A stretch of 50,386 nucleotides of DNA, from positions 1 to 50,386 of the forward strand of contig DATJXN010000148.1 in NCBI GenBank assembly GCA_035500095.1. Reading direction: 5' to 3'. Below, one piece after another: positions 8,069-17,600 of this stretch. The notes under the pieces were generated by a model that saw only the letters and a list, made by a program, of their open reading frames with translations, was not told the DNA's origin and did not search any database. Source of the DNA: Candidatus Binataceae bacterium. GTDB taxonomy: Bacteria > Desulfobacterota > Binatia > Binatales > Binataceae. A program made the position numbers and the translations under genes. Numbering within the stretch: position 1 is the stretch's first letter; every line of letters begins with the position of its first letter.

Positions 8069-9388
8069 TCAGGCGCTGCGAACCGCCTCGGGTGCAAACC
8101 GGATAGTGAACGTGGCGCCCTTGTCCTTCTCGCTCGCGACCGCGATCGCTGCGCCGTTGAGTTCGAGATATTTTCTGACCAGCGAGAGCCCCAGGCCAAC
8201 GCCCTCGAATTTGCGGGTCAGGCCGGGGTTTTCCTGCGAGAAAGCCTGGAAGATGTGCGGCAGATAGCGGGGGTCGATTCCTACGCCGGTATCGCGCACC
8301 TGCAGGCGGAGCGCGGCGTCCTCGCCACGCCAGAGCCGCAGCGTCACCGCTCCGCGTTCGGTGAACTTGATCGCGTTCTGCAGCAGGTTGGTCAGCGTGT
8401 TCGAGAGACAGACTTCATCGAAAGTCACGACTGCCCCGGGCTCGGCGATCTCGGCGCCGAGCGAAAGGCCTTTTTTGGCGGCCAGGATTTTGAACTCGCG
8501 GAGCAGCCCTTCGATGAATTCGCCGAGCGCGATCGGCTTCGGATCGAGCCGGTACTCGCCCGCCTCGATCCTGGAGATTTCCAGGATCGAAGCGATGGTG
8601 CCGAGCAGCCGCTTGCCGGCGCGGCGCACCGGTTCGGCGTAGTCGCGCGCCCTGTCATCGCCGAATTCGGCCAGCCGCTCGGCCATCAGGTCCGCGTAAC
8701 CCAGGATTATGTTGAGCGGAGTGTGGATCTCGTGGGTCACGTTGGCCACGAAGGCGGACTTGATCCGCGATGCCTCGAGCGCCGCGTCGCGCGCCTCTCG
8801 GGCTTCCTTGGCCATCAGCCGAAAGCGTTCTTCGCTCTCGCGCAGCTTCTCGGCGGTTCGCCGCGCATCCTCATACAAATGGCGCAGACGGTCTTCGCGC
8901 AGCCGAACGTAGACGCGGCCGATCGATTCGATCGCTTCGCTCCATAGCCGGTTGAACGGCAGTAGCGCGCCGATTTGCCCCTCGTCGCCTTCCAGGCTGC
9001 GGCCGATCTCCTGCACCAGCAGGCCGCGCACCGCGTGGGCGGAAGCGAATAGCGCCTCGATCGTGGCGCGCTGGCGTTCGGGTTCGTCGAGCTGGCTGCG
9101 GACTACGTTTTCGATGAATCTCTCATGAGCGGCGAGCGCACCCTTCGGATCGCGCTCGGCCAATCGCTCGAAGAACGCGTGCAGAAAAGGAACCGTCATC
9201 CCGCGCAACGTCTGGCGCATCCGCGGGATCTTGTCGGAAGGCGCGCTGAGTTGAATGCTTTCGGCCCATCGCTCCGCGGTCCTTTCGAGATTGGGAAGCA
9301 GGCGGCGCGCGACCTGCGCCATCACGTCGCATTCGCGGCTGGTAAATTCAGAGGATGGATGCTCTACGTTGTCCAAGGGCCGAACCAA
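8069..9388 (-). CDS. soluble sensor histidine kinase
   Basis: Up to 439 residues, with no membrane segment. The N-terminal ~165 residues are all-helical (possible RsbRD/globin-like sensor). A coiled-coil linker (about 165-210) leads to the H box FVANVTHEIHTPLNIILGY (phospho-His near 219; the usual Arg after HEI is His here). The N box NTLTNLLQNAIKFT, G1 DTGVGI and G2 GVGLGLS complete the ATPase. No response regulator is adjacent, so it is an orphan kinase. The gene reads straight into the MFS gene in the same frame across one TGA. Start uncertain: TTG 9388, or ATG at 9320-9322. Confidence 0.88.
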   Translation of the reverse strand: MVRPLDNVEHPSSEFTSRECDVMAQVARRLLPNLERTAERWAESIQLSAPSDKIPRMRQTLRGMTVPFLHAFFERLAERDPKGALAAHERFIENVVRSQLDEPERQRATIEALFASAHAVRGLLVQEIGRSLEGDEGQIGALLPFNRLWSEAIESIGRVYVRLREDRLRHLYEDARRTAEKLRESEERFRLMAKEAREARDAALEASRIKSAFVANVTHEIHTPLNIILGYADLMAERLAEFGDDRARDYAEPVRRAGKRLLGTIASILEISRIEAGEYRLDPKPIALGEFIEGLLREFKILAAKKGLSLGAEIAEPGAVVTFDEVCLSNTLTNLLQNAIKFTERGAVTLRLWRGEDAALRLQVRDTGVGIDPRYLPHIFQAFSQENPGLTRKFEGVGLGLSLVRKYLELNGAAIAVASEKDKGATFTIRFAPEAVRSA

Positions 9389-9717
9389 GAAGACACAAAG
9401 TAGAGTGTGCCTTCAAAATTAGAATGTCTATGCGAACCGATCAACTTGATTGATGTTAAATTGACGAAGCAAAACAGAGACGGCCAATAGAGCTAAGTCA
9501 TGCATCTCTGTGCCAATATTTAGCAATCTAAGCGTGATGCTTAGCGAGGTATCGAGTTAACGACCCAAGCGATGGAACGGCCTCGGCGCGGAATTGACGG
9601 CCGCGTCTCCGATCCGCGATTGCGGCTGCTATACCTTCTGCTATCGAGGACAAAGACCCGGGGCTATCTTGGCTTCGTCCCTGGGGGAGCCATTCCAGCT
9701 CAACGGGAGGTGAAATC
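9389..9717 (+). other. gene-free, AT-richer intergenic stretch
   Basis: About 330 bases between divergent genes (kinase leftward, hydrolase rightward), clearly richer in A and T from 9400 to 9545 than the coding DNA. It must hold both promoters, but I cannot assign -35/-10 boxes with confidence. A small inverted repeat (CTAAGC, five-base loop, GCTTAG) lies at about 9528-9544. No coding or RNA gene recognised. Confidence 0.4.
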
Positions 9718-10434
9718 ATGCCGCTTTTCGAACGTGCGAACGTTTCGCTCTACTACGAGGAATACGGATCGGGGTATCCGCTGCTGCTGTTCGCACCTGG
9801 CGGGATGCGCTCGAGCATCGACTTCTGGCACCGCAGCCCCTTCGATCCGACCGCCGAGCTGGCGCAGGACTTCCGCGTGATCGCGATGGACCAGCGCAAC
9901 GCCGGCCGCTCGCGTGCGCCCGTCGGCGCGGCCGATGGATGGGAGACCTATGCCGCCGACCATCTCGCCCTGCTCGACCATCTCGGAGTGCGCCGCGCCC
10001 ACCTTCTCGGGGGATGTATCGGCTCCTCATATTGCCTGGGCCTTACCCGGCTCGCACCCGAGCGCGTTGGCGCCGCCGTGCTGCAAAACCCGATCGGCCT
10101 CAGCGACAACCGCCCGGCGTTTTACGAGATGTTCGACGGATGGGCAGGCGATCTGAGGAAGGAACGCCCGGAGCTAAGCCGGGCCGCGTTCGATTCCTTC
10201 CGCGCACGGATGTACGACGGCGACTTCGTCTTCTCGGTGTCACGCGAGTTCGTACGCGGCTGCCGCACGCCGATGCTGATCCTGGCGGGCGACGATCTCT
10301 ATCATCCGGCGCCGATCTCCGAGGAGCTCGCGCGCCTGGCGCCCGACTGCGAACTCATCGCGAAGTGGAAGACGCCCGACGCGACGCCGGCGGCCGTCGC
10401 GCGCGTCCGCGCCTTCCTCAAAGCGCACCAATAG
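9718..10434 (+). CDS. alpha/beta hydrolase-fold protein with Cys in the nucleophile elbow
   Basis: A 238-residue protein with GGGAGG seven nt before the ATG. LLLFAPGGMRSS is the oxyanion loop, VIAMDQRNAGRSRAP the next strand, and LLGGCIGSSYCL the elbow, where Cys100 replaces the usual Ser (G-x-C-x-G, as in dienelactone hydrolase). ILAGDDLYHP supplies the acid. I see no clear catalytic His near the C-terminus (the region reads WKTPDATPAAV), so it may not be a classical esterase. Role unknown. Confidence 0.82.
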   Translation: MPLFERANVSLYYEEYGSGYPLLLFAPGGMRSSIDFWHRSPFDPTAELAQDFRVIAMDQRNAGRSRAPVGAADGWETYAADHLALLDHLGVRRAHLLGGCIGSSYCLGLTRLAPERVGAAVLQNPIGLSDNRPAFYEMFDGWAGDLRKERPELSRAAFDSFRARMYDGDFVFSVSREFVRGCRTPMLILAGDDLYHPAPISEELARLAPDCELIAKWKTPDATPAAVARVRAFLKAHQ

Positions 10435-10437
10435 CGC

Positions 10438-11703
10438 TCAGTCGATGGCGAGGCTGGCGAAGGAGACCAGCGAATCGGTCTGCGGCTCGAGCGCGATGTC
10501 GTAGTGGAGCAGGCGCGCGCGCCGGCCGCTCAGCAGTTCGAGCTGCGTGTACATCGGCGCGAGGCCGCAAATCTTGCGCTGATCGCCGTCACGCGCGATG
10601 TCGGCGAAGAAGGCGCCGGGATCGCCCCCCTTGATGGTTTCGATGAGCGCAAGGTCCTCGCGCCGCACGCGCTCGGCCACGCCGTCGTCGAGGCCGAAGG
10701 GATCGCCGAACTTGCGCCCGACGTGGGCAAAATCGACACCGGCCAGAATCAGCACCCGGCGGCGCTCGGCCGCAAGCTCCTCGCGCAGCGCGTCGAGAAA
10801 GCGGGCGACTCGCGCCGCGCCCGCAGGACGCTCGTTCGCGCCAACCATCCGATGGAACGAGCTGACCAGGATCGGCGCGACCTGGTAGCCGCGCACCCCC
10901 AGCGCCCAGGCCAGAAAGAGCGCCTGGAACTCGATCGAGTGTTCGTTGCGATGGAGCATCTCGTCGGCGAAGAGATCGCCGCCGCGCGAACCCGCGTAGC
11001 GCGCCGCCAGCCGCTCTACAAAGGCGCGATCGGTCGGCACCGCACCGAGCGGAGTGACGTAATCCTTGCGCGTGGCGCTGAACAACTCGGGTCCCGCGCC
11101 GTAGTGCGAAGTACCCAGGATGACGATCAGCTCCGGGCGCTCGCACCGGCGAAGCTCGTTATAAGCCCATGCGTAAGCCGCGGCGCCCCGGCGCGGATCG
11201 ATATGCGGCGCGATGAGGCCGGCGAGTGATGCGGCCTGCACCGTGGACGAAGGCGACGCCGCCGCCGGCGCAAGCGCGTCGCGGCCGGGCGCATGCGGAC
11301 GTTCGAAGAACGACTCGATCTCGGCGCGCAGCCGCGAGGCCTCGGTTTCATAGCATAGCCCTGCGAACGCCGGCGCCCGCGACGGGCTTTGCCCGAACTC
11401 CTCGCGCATCGCACCCATCCGCTCCGCGAAGACCGGCGAATCGAGAAAACCGGCGCGGTCGAGCGTGGCGATGAGCTCGCCGATCTTCTCGGACGGGATG
11501 ATCTCGCCGAAGCGGCGGCTGAACGCGGCCTGCAAATCGAGCGTCGAGTTGGTCCCGTCGAACAGCGTCACCAGGAAATAGGCGCCCATCCCCAACATGA
11601 TCGGCTCCGGCGCAAGGCCTGACGGATCGCGCAGACAGATCAGCGTCTGGTCCTGTTGTTCCATCGGAAAGGCTTCGACCGGGCGAATTATCGGCTTGTC
11701 CAT
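10438..11703 (-). CDS. amrB: MEMO/AmmeMemoRadiSam-B family protein with N-terminal extension
   Basis: 421 residues. The C-terminal ~270 residues are the MEMO domain: GLIAPHIDPRRGAAAYAWAY, LIVILGTSHYG, DEMLHRNEHSIEFQALFL, ILAGVDFAHVG and KICGLAPMYTQLELL, carrying the His and Cys residues that bind metal in this family (extradiol-dioxygenase-like fold). The first ~110 residues (ICLRDPSGLAPEPIMLG, then ATLDRAGFLDSP) look like a PqqD-type peptide-chaperone or winged-helix module. The family usually accompanies an AMMECR1 protein and a radical-SAM enzyme; neither is in this window. Function in bacteria is undefined. Confidence 0.85.
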   Translation of the reverse strand: MDKPIIRPVEAFPMEQQDQTLICLRDPSGLAPEPIMLGMGAYFLVTLFDGTNSTLDLQAAFSRRFGEIIPSEKIGELIATLDRAGFLDSPVFAERMGAMREEFGQSPSRAPAFAGLCYETEASRLRAEIESFFERPHAPGRDALAPAAASPSSTVQAASLAGLIAPHIDPRRGAAAYAWAYNELRRCERPELIVILGTSHYGAGPELFSATRKDYVTPLGAVPTDRAFVERLAARYAGSRGGDLFADEMLHRNEHSIEFQALFLAWALGVRGYQVAPILVSSFHRMVGANERPAGAARVARFLDALREELAAERRRVLILAGVDFAHVGRKFGDPFGLDDGVAERVRREDLALIETIKGGDPGAFFADIARDGDQRKICGLAPMYTQLELLSGRRARLLHYDIALEPQTDSLVSFASLAID

Positions 11704-11814
11704 CGGCCTTGATGCTCCGCGGCGAGCGGCGCGGCTCGGTTAAGACTATATAATGATCGGCGCATCTGCCGATGGAAAGGCCGCAAACACCTGGATCGGG
11801 ATCGGACGCGAGCG

Positions 11815-12255
11815 ATGACGCACGGCAATAGCCGGGGCCGGAGCCTCAAAGGCACGGGAGGCGCCCGCGCGCGCCGCGTCGCGAAACGCGGCGCGGTCCG
11901 CTTCCGCGTATGCCGGGCGGATGCGCTTAAGCCCGGCGAGTCGATGAAATTCATGCTGCCCGTGCGGGGCGCGGATGAGGAATGTTTCCTGATTAATTTC
12001 CGCGGCGATTTTCACGCCTACGTCAACCGCTGCCGCCACGTGCCGATGGCGATGGACTGGATCGACAACCAGTTCTTTGCCGGGCAGGGGCGGTACCTGA
12101 TGTGCCAGACGCACAACGCCTACTTCGAGCCGGCGAGCGGCGAATGTATCGCGGGCCCGCCGAGTGCCTGCGGAAAATTCCTATATCGCGTACCGCTCGA
12201 GATCGACGGCGGCCTTATCTATGCGCGTCCGCCCGAGCAGGATATCCAGGATTAG
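11815..12255 (+). CDS. Rieske [2Fe-2S] domain protein
   Basis: A 146-residue protein with both Rieske ligand boxes: NRCRHVP (Cys73, His75) and CQTHNAYFEPASG (Cys97, His100), correctly spaced by about 22 residues. The cluster domain is preceded by ~35 basic residues (many Arg/Lys) without a signal or membrane segment, so it is probably a cytosolic ferredoxin-type electron carrier rather than a bc1 subunit. The second ligand box is C-x2-H and lacks the disulfide Cys of bc1-type Rieske proteins, consistent with the ferredoxin/oxygenase class. The oxygenase partner is not adjacent. A start further downstream (ATG at 11944) is possible. Confidence 0.85.
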   Translation: MTHGNSRGRSLKGTGGARARRVAKRGAVRFRVCRADALKPGESMKFMLPVRGADEECFLINFRGDFHAYVNRCRHVPMAMDWIDNQFFAGQGRYLMCQTHNAYFEPASGECIAGPPSACGKFLYRVPLEIDGGLIYARPPEQDIQD

Positions 12256-12429
12256 GACTTCGAGGACTAGCCGCGCCGCGCACTGGCCGCTCACGTGCTC
12301 GCGGGCCTTAATCGCGCCCGCATCCTTTATTATTCGGTAGTTGCGCCGGATCGAGTTGCGCCGGATCAGGGCTTTTTGGATAATGGCATCCGAAAAAATC
12401 TGCCGCCTGAACCGGGGAGGATCTACGGG

Positions 12430-12774
12430 ATGAAATCCTGGAAGTTAGCGCTCTTGGGTGTCATGGCAGGAGCCTGCGTTACCGGTGCGTATTCGGTCCC
12501 CGCGCTCGCGCAGGCGGAAACCACCGCCGCGCCAACCGCTCCGCCGCCCGCGACGCACAAATTCCGCAGAGAAGATGTTTTCAACACGATGACCAAGGTG
12601 TCGCGCGACGTCTGGCGCGCCAAGATCTCGGGCGCCAGCGCGCAGCATATGCAGGAACTGTTTCTCGACGGCCAGCGCGCCTACTTCAAGGGCGACTACG
12701 ATGCGGCGATGAGCGATTTCACGGCCGCCGAGAAGATCTACAAAAAGTACCCGAACGCGATCACTCCGGATTAG
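12430..12774 (+). CDS. small exported TPR-like protein
   Basis: 114 residues starting at an ATG with GGGAGG upstream; in-frame codons upstream to 12295 are not used because a signal peptide begins at this ATG. The signal reads MKSWKLALLGVMAGACVTGA, with cleavage probable after ALA near residue 28. The mature part has a Pro/Thr/Ala linker, then two helices, LFLDGQRAYFKGDYDAAMSD and FTAAEKIYKKYP, that fit one tetratricopeptide unit. Periplasmic; partner unknown. Confidence 0.75.
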   Translation: MKSWKLALLGVMAGACVTGAYSVPALAQAETTAAPTAPPPATHKFRREDVFNTMTKVSRDVWRAKISGASAQHMQELFLDGQRAYFKGDYDAAMSDFTAAEKIYKKYPNAITPD

Positions 12775-12991
12775 TTCCCTCGCGCCGGGTTCACCGCGTC
12801 CTGCCGAATCGGTTCCTCTTAGCCCCGCGGGCACCCGCGCCGCATCGGAACACTCGGCTGCGCGGCTCCATCTTCGCGTTCACCGGATCGATCTCGAGCT
12901 AAAGCTGTTGCACAAGACCGGCTCAGACCCGGAAGTTAAGACTGTCGGCAAAACGGGATGATCAGGCGGCGGCGCGAGACACGCGCCGCGC

Positions 12992-13243
12992 TCATTCGTA
13001 TTCGTCGCCGAAATGCGCGCGCACGATGCGCGCCTTCAGATATTCCAGGGTCCCGAGGTCTTCGACGATGTCGCCGCCGGTATCGTAAAAGAACAGCTCG
13101 CCGTTCTTGGTACGCCCGACCGCGATAATCCATTCGAGCTCGTCGCGATCCTCGAGCAGATAGTTGATGGTTTGAGCGACGCCGCGGCCCGGAATAATCG
13201 TAATCTTCGGGCGCGGCGGCTTTTCCTTTTCCTGCTTCGGCAT
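12992..13243 (-). CDS. conserved-looking hypothetical protein, 83 residues
   Basis: A small cytosolic protein. A Lys/Pro-rich start (MPKQEKEKPPRPKITIIPGR) is followed by a compact alpha/beta pattern: GVAQTINYLLEDRDELEWII, AVGRTKNGELFFYDTGGDIV and LEYLKARIVRAHFG. I chose the ATG at 13241-13243 because the extra 16 residues from 13291 are Arg-rich and unlike a protein start. No family recognised. It lies 54 nt beyond the end of the RNA methyltransferase gene on the same strand and may share its transcript. Confidence 0.6.
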   Translation of the reverse strand: MPKQEKEKPPRPKITIIPGRGVAQTINYLLEDRDELEWIIAVGRTKNGELFFYDTGGDIVEDLGTLEYLKARIVRAHFGDEYE

Positions 13244-13297
13244 CGCTTTGTTGGCCCTCTGCCGGGTGGGAAAAAAGGGCCGGGTCGACAATCCACA

Positions 13298-14560
13298 TTA
13301 GGAACGGGTCGGCGCCGAAGTCAATACCGCATGGGCAACGACCTCGACGTGATGCGTGTTCGGAAAAAAATCGAACGCGCGCAGCGCCGCGATCCGGTAC
13401 CCGTCGGCGCAAAGCGCGCGCAAGTCGCGCGCAAGCGTCGCCACGTCGCACGAAACGTAGATCACCCGCGCCGCGCGCATCCGCATCAACGGCTCGATCA
13501 GGTCGCGCGCGCCGCTACGCGGGGGATCCATGATCACCACGTCGGGCCGGTAGCGCGCGCGGAGCAGAAACTGCGCCAACTCCGCCGCCGCCATCGCGGC
13601 GAACTCCGCCCGCTCGAACCCCAGACGCTTCGCATTGCGCGCCGCCGCGGCCACCGCCAGCGCCTCGGCGTCGACGCCCATCACTTCCGCGCCGCGCCGC
13701 GCCGCGGGCAGGCTGAAGTTGCCGGCGCCGCAAAACAGATCGAGCACTCGAGCGCCCGTTCCCGCCACCGCCATCTCCATCACCGCGGCGACCAGCTTCA
13801 GGTTCTGCGCGCGATTGATCTGGCTGAAAAGGTCGGCCTCGACCTCGAGTTCGAGTCCCGGCTCGAGCGCGACCGCGATCGAGGCTTCGCCAACCACCTC
13901 GCGCACGCGGCCCGAGCGCAGCACCGCGCCCGCAATTCGCGCGTCGCCTGCGACCAGCCGCCGCGCCCGCTCGAGCACGGCCGGGCCGGGCGGCCGCGCC
14001 AGATGCGCTACCAGCACTTCACGGCCGCGATCGGCGACAACCTCGATCTCTTCGCATTCGATCGCCGCGGCGAACTCGCGCGGCATCCGGATTTCCTGCG
14101 CCGCCACGATGCAGCGGTCGACTTCGACCAGGCGGCGGCTGCCCGATTCATAAAATCCCAGCCGTCCGCCGCGCGCGGCCTGGAACCTGATACGGGCGCG
14201 GTAACCGAACTCGGCCGGGGCCGGCTCGATCAGAGCCGCGGGATCGAATTGGAGGCCGAGCGCGCGATTGAGCGCCGCCGCAACGACCTCCGCCTTGAAT
14301 CGCACCTGCTCCGGATAAGCGATTTGCTGCCAATCGCATCCGCCGCATCGCGGCAGGTAGGAACAGGGCGGCGTGCGGCGCGCGGCGCTCGCCTTGAGCA
14401 CGCGCTCGACGCGCGCGACCAGATGCCCCGCGCGCTGCTCGGTAACCGTGACCTCGAGCAGGTCGCCCGGCGCCGCGTTGGGCACCATCACGGCTCTGCC
14501 GTCGAGCCGTCCGACTCCGAACGGCCCGAATGTCATCGCGGTTATCTCGACCTCTGCCAT
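13298..14560 (-). CDS. rlmD: RlmD/RumA-family RNA m5U methyltransferase
   Basis: A 420-residue protein. The N-terminal TRAM domain (about 1-55: ITAMTFGPFGVGRLDGRAVM) is followed by the [4Fe-4S] Cys set CSYLPRCGGC (66, 72, 75) plus a later Cys in VDRCIVA. The Rossmann domain carries VLDLFCGAGNFSLPAARR (SAM loop), VIMDPPRSGARD and the catalytic Cys motif VSCDVATLARDL; the base Glu is in THHVEVVA. The family methylates U747 or U1939 of 23S rRNA or U54 of tRNA; the exact site cannot be told from sequence alone. Confidence 0.9.
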   Translation of the reverse strand: MAEVEITAMTFGPFGVGRLDGRAVMVPNAAPGDLLEVTVTEQRAGHLVARVERVLKASAARRTPPCSYLPRCGGCDWQQIAYPEQVRFKAEVVAAALNRALGLQFDPAALIEPAPAEFGYRARIRFQAARGGRLGFYESGSRRLVEVDRCIVAAQEIRMPREFAAAIECEEIEVVADRGREVLVAHLARPPGPAVLERARRLVAGDARIAGAVLRSGRVREVVGEASIAVALEPGLELEVEADLFSQINRAQNLKLVAAVMEMAVAGTGARVLDLFCGAGNFSLPAARRGAEVMGVDAEALAVAAAARNAKRLGFERAEFAAMAAAELAQFLLRARYRPDVVIMDPPRSGARDLIEPLMRMRAARVIYVSCDVATLARDLRALCADGYRIAALRAFDFFPNTHHVEVVAHAVLTSAPTRS

Positions 14561-14698
14561 TGAAAGAGCGTATGCGCTGATGCGGTTCGATCTTATCCCA
14601 TCGCCGACGCGATGTCCGGCGGTATAGCCGTGCGCGCCGCAGCCGACCTATAATTTCCGCACGGGTCCGTCCCGCATCCCTGCGATTCGGATTTCCAG

Positions 14699-17600
14699 GT
14701 GACAGCGTTGGCCAGCGAAGCACAAAACTCTACGACCGTCCCGGATGCCGCGCGCGAGAGCGCGCGATGGCTTGATATTTTCACGGAGCATCTGTTCGGT
14801 GGACTCTCTGCCGCCGCCGCGGCGCCAATCTCAGCCGAACGCCGCGCGCAGATCACCGCCCAGGCCTTCGAGTTTTTCTCGCTCCGCGCCGAGCGGATCA
14901 AGGTCCGCGTCGTGATCGAGCCGCGCAGCGACGGCGCCGGCGGCTTTGCCGAAACGGCGATGGAGGACTGCCCGTTCATCATCGACAGCACGCTCGAATA
15001 CTTTCATCACCTCGGCCTCGGCGCCGGCCTGCTGATGCATCCGGTGCTCTCCGTGGCCCGAGACAGCGGCGGCCGCCTGGTCTCGCTCGAAGGCAAGCGC
15101 GCGGCCGAGAGGCCCGAGTCCTTCGTCCATCTTGAACTGCGCCTCGGCGGCGTGGCGCACGACGCCGCGCAGATCGCCGCAGGCCTCAAGCAAGTGCTCG
15201 AGCAGGTTCGCGAGGCGACCGGCGATTTCGAAGCGATGACCGCGCGGGCGCTGGAAATCTGCGAGGAGACCGCGGCGCAGCGCGAGCTGGTCGAGCTGCG
15301 CGACCTGTTGCGATGGCTGGTCGGCGGCGGCTTCGTTTTTCTCGGCTATCGGCGCTATCGGATCCGCAAGGAAAACGGCAGCCGCGCGCTCGCGGTCGAT
15401 TTCGAGTCGCCCCACTCCGCGCTCGGCCTGCTGCGCGATGCGGGCCGCTCGCGTTACGCGCAGCCGGTCGATCTCAAGGAGCTCAAGCCCGACCATCGCA
15501 AGATGCTGTTCGAGGGCCCGGCGCTGATCATGGGCAAGACCCATACGATGTCGCAGGTCCATCGGCGCGGCCTGATGGACGACGTCACGATCCGGCGCAC
15601 CGGCCCCGGCGGCGAGATAACCGGCTTCGACCGCTTCGTCGGGCTCTTCACTTCCAAGGCCTACTCCGAGGAGGCGCAGCACATCCCGCTGCTGCGGGCC
15701 AAACTACGCGAGGTGATCGAGGCCGAGCACGCCGCTCCGGGCTCGCACAACTACAAGGAGCTGGTGGCGGCCTTCAACAGCTTTCCCAAAGAGGAGCTGT
15801 TCCGCGCGCCGGTCGCCGAACTGCGCGCGCAGCTCCATCTCATCCTCGATCACAAGGACGAGGCCGCGGTCCGGGTGAGCACGCACTACGACCCTGTGCG
15901 CGGCGACGTCGTCGCGCTGGTCGTGTTGCCGCGCGAAAGCTTCTCGGCCGAAGTGCGCAAGCAGATCCAGGCCGCGTTCGGCCGCATCCTGGGCGGCGAG
16001 CTGGTCTACTACTACCTCGCGATGGGCGAGGGCTATCAGGCGCGGATGCATTTCTGCTTCGACGCGCCTTCGCCGTCGGCGGCGCAGTTGCGCGCGATGG
16101 AGACCGAGGCCTCGCAACTGGCGCGCACGTGGGAGGATCGTCTGCGCGAGGAGCTGGTCGAACGCTTCGGCCTGCGCCGCGGTCCGGTGCTCGCGCAGCG
16201 ATGGCTCGGCGCGTTCAGCGCGCATTACAGGGCCGGCACCACCGCCGCGCGCGCCGCGGGCGATATCGAGCGTATCGAAGACCTGCTCGAGGGCGGCCGC
16301 AGCTTCAGCGTCGAGCTGGTGCGCCAGGGCGGCGGCGCGGCGCCGGCGGCGAGCGAGCTCAGGATGTTTGAAGTCGGCGAGTCGCTGCGCTTGAGCGACG
16401 TGATGCCGATGCTCTCGAACTTCGGCATCGTCGTGATCTCGGAAGAGGCCGACGAGCTCAAGATCGATTCTCCGGACGCCGGCTTGCGGGCTTTCGTCCA
16501 GTCGTTTCGCGCACAGGACAGCCGCGGCGCGCCGCTTGAGCGCACGAGCGGGGCAGCGATGGTGGCCGAGGCGCTCGCCGCCGTGCGCAGCGGTCGGGCC
16601 GAGGACGGCCCCCTCAATGCCCTGGTGCTCGACGCCGGGCTTGCCTGGCGTGAAATCGCGCTGCTCCGCGCGTACGTCGCCGCGGCGTTCCAGATGCGGC
16701 TTGCGCCCGCGCTCCCGGCGCTGCGCCGCGTGCTGCTGATGAATCCGAAGCTCGCGCGGATGCTGGTCGAGATATTCCGGCTGCGGATGGATCCCGCGGG
16801 ACCTGGCAGCGGCAACGCGCATTACGCCGGATTGCGGGCGGCTTACCTGGAAGCGCTCGGCGTGATCGACAACATCGCCGACGATCGCCTGGCGCGGGCG
16901 CTGCTCGGGATGGTCGAGGCGACGGTGCGGACCAACTATTTTCGCGAACCGCCCGCGCCTTACATCACGCTCAAGTTCGAGAGCGCGCGCATCCCCAATC
17001 TGCCCGACACGCCGCCGCTCTATGAAATCCACGTCGACAGTCCGACCATGCAGGGATGCCATCTGCGCGCCGGGCGCATCGCGCGCGGCGGCATCCGCTA
17101 CAGCGACCGACCCGAGGACTTCCGCACCGAAATCCTCGACCTGATGAAAACCCAAACGGTCAAAAACGCGATCATCGTGCCGACGGGAGCGAAGGGCGGC
17201 TTTATCGTCAAGCCGCGAGCCGGCCGCGGCGTCACGCGCGAGGACGTGGTCGACGCGTACAAGACGCTGATCCGCGCGATGATCGAATTGACCGATAACG
17301 TCGCCGGCGGCAAACGCGTGCGTCCGGCCATGGTCAAAGTGCTCGACGAGGACGGCCCCTACCTGGTGGTGGCGGCGGACAAGGGCACCGCCGCGTTTTC
17401 CGATCTGGCCAACGCGATCGCGGCCGAACACGACTTCTGGCTGGGCGACGCCTTCGCCTCGGGCGGCCGCTGCGGCTACGATCACAAGGCGCTCGGCATC
17501 ACTGCGGGCGGCGCGTGGGAGTCGGTGCGCTGGCATCTGCGCCAGATGGGCATCGACCTCGCGCACAGCGCGCCGATCACGATGGTCGGAATCGGCGACA

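Noticed and set aside
7211..8947. A 578-residue plus-strand frame across the MFS and histidine kinase genes
   Set aside because: It runs antisense to two clear genes and has no recognisable domain.
13013..14563. A 516-residue plus-strand frame opposite the RNA methyltransferase gene
   Set aside because: Shadow of the rlmD gene; Arg/His-rich and without motifs.
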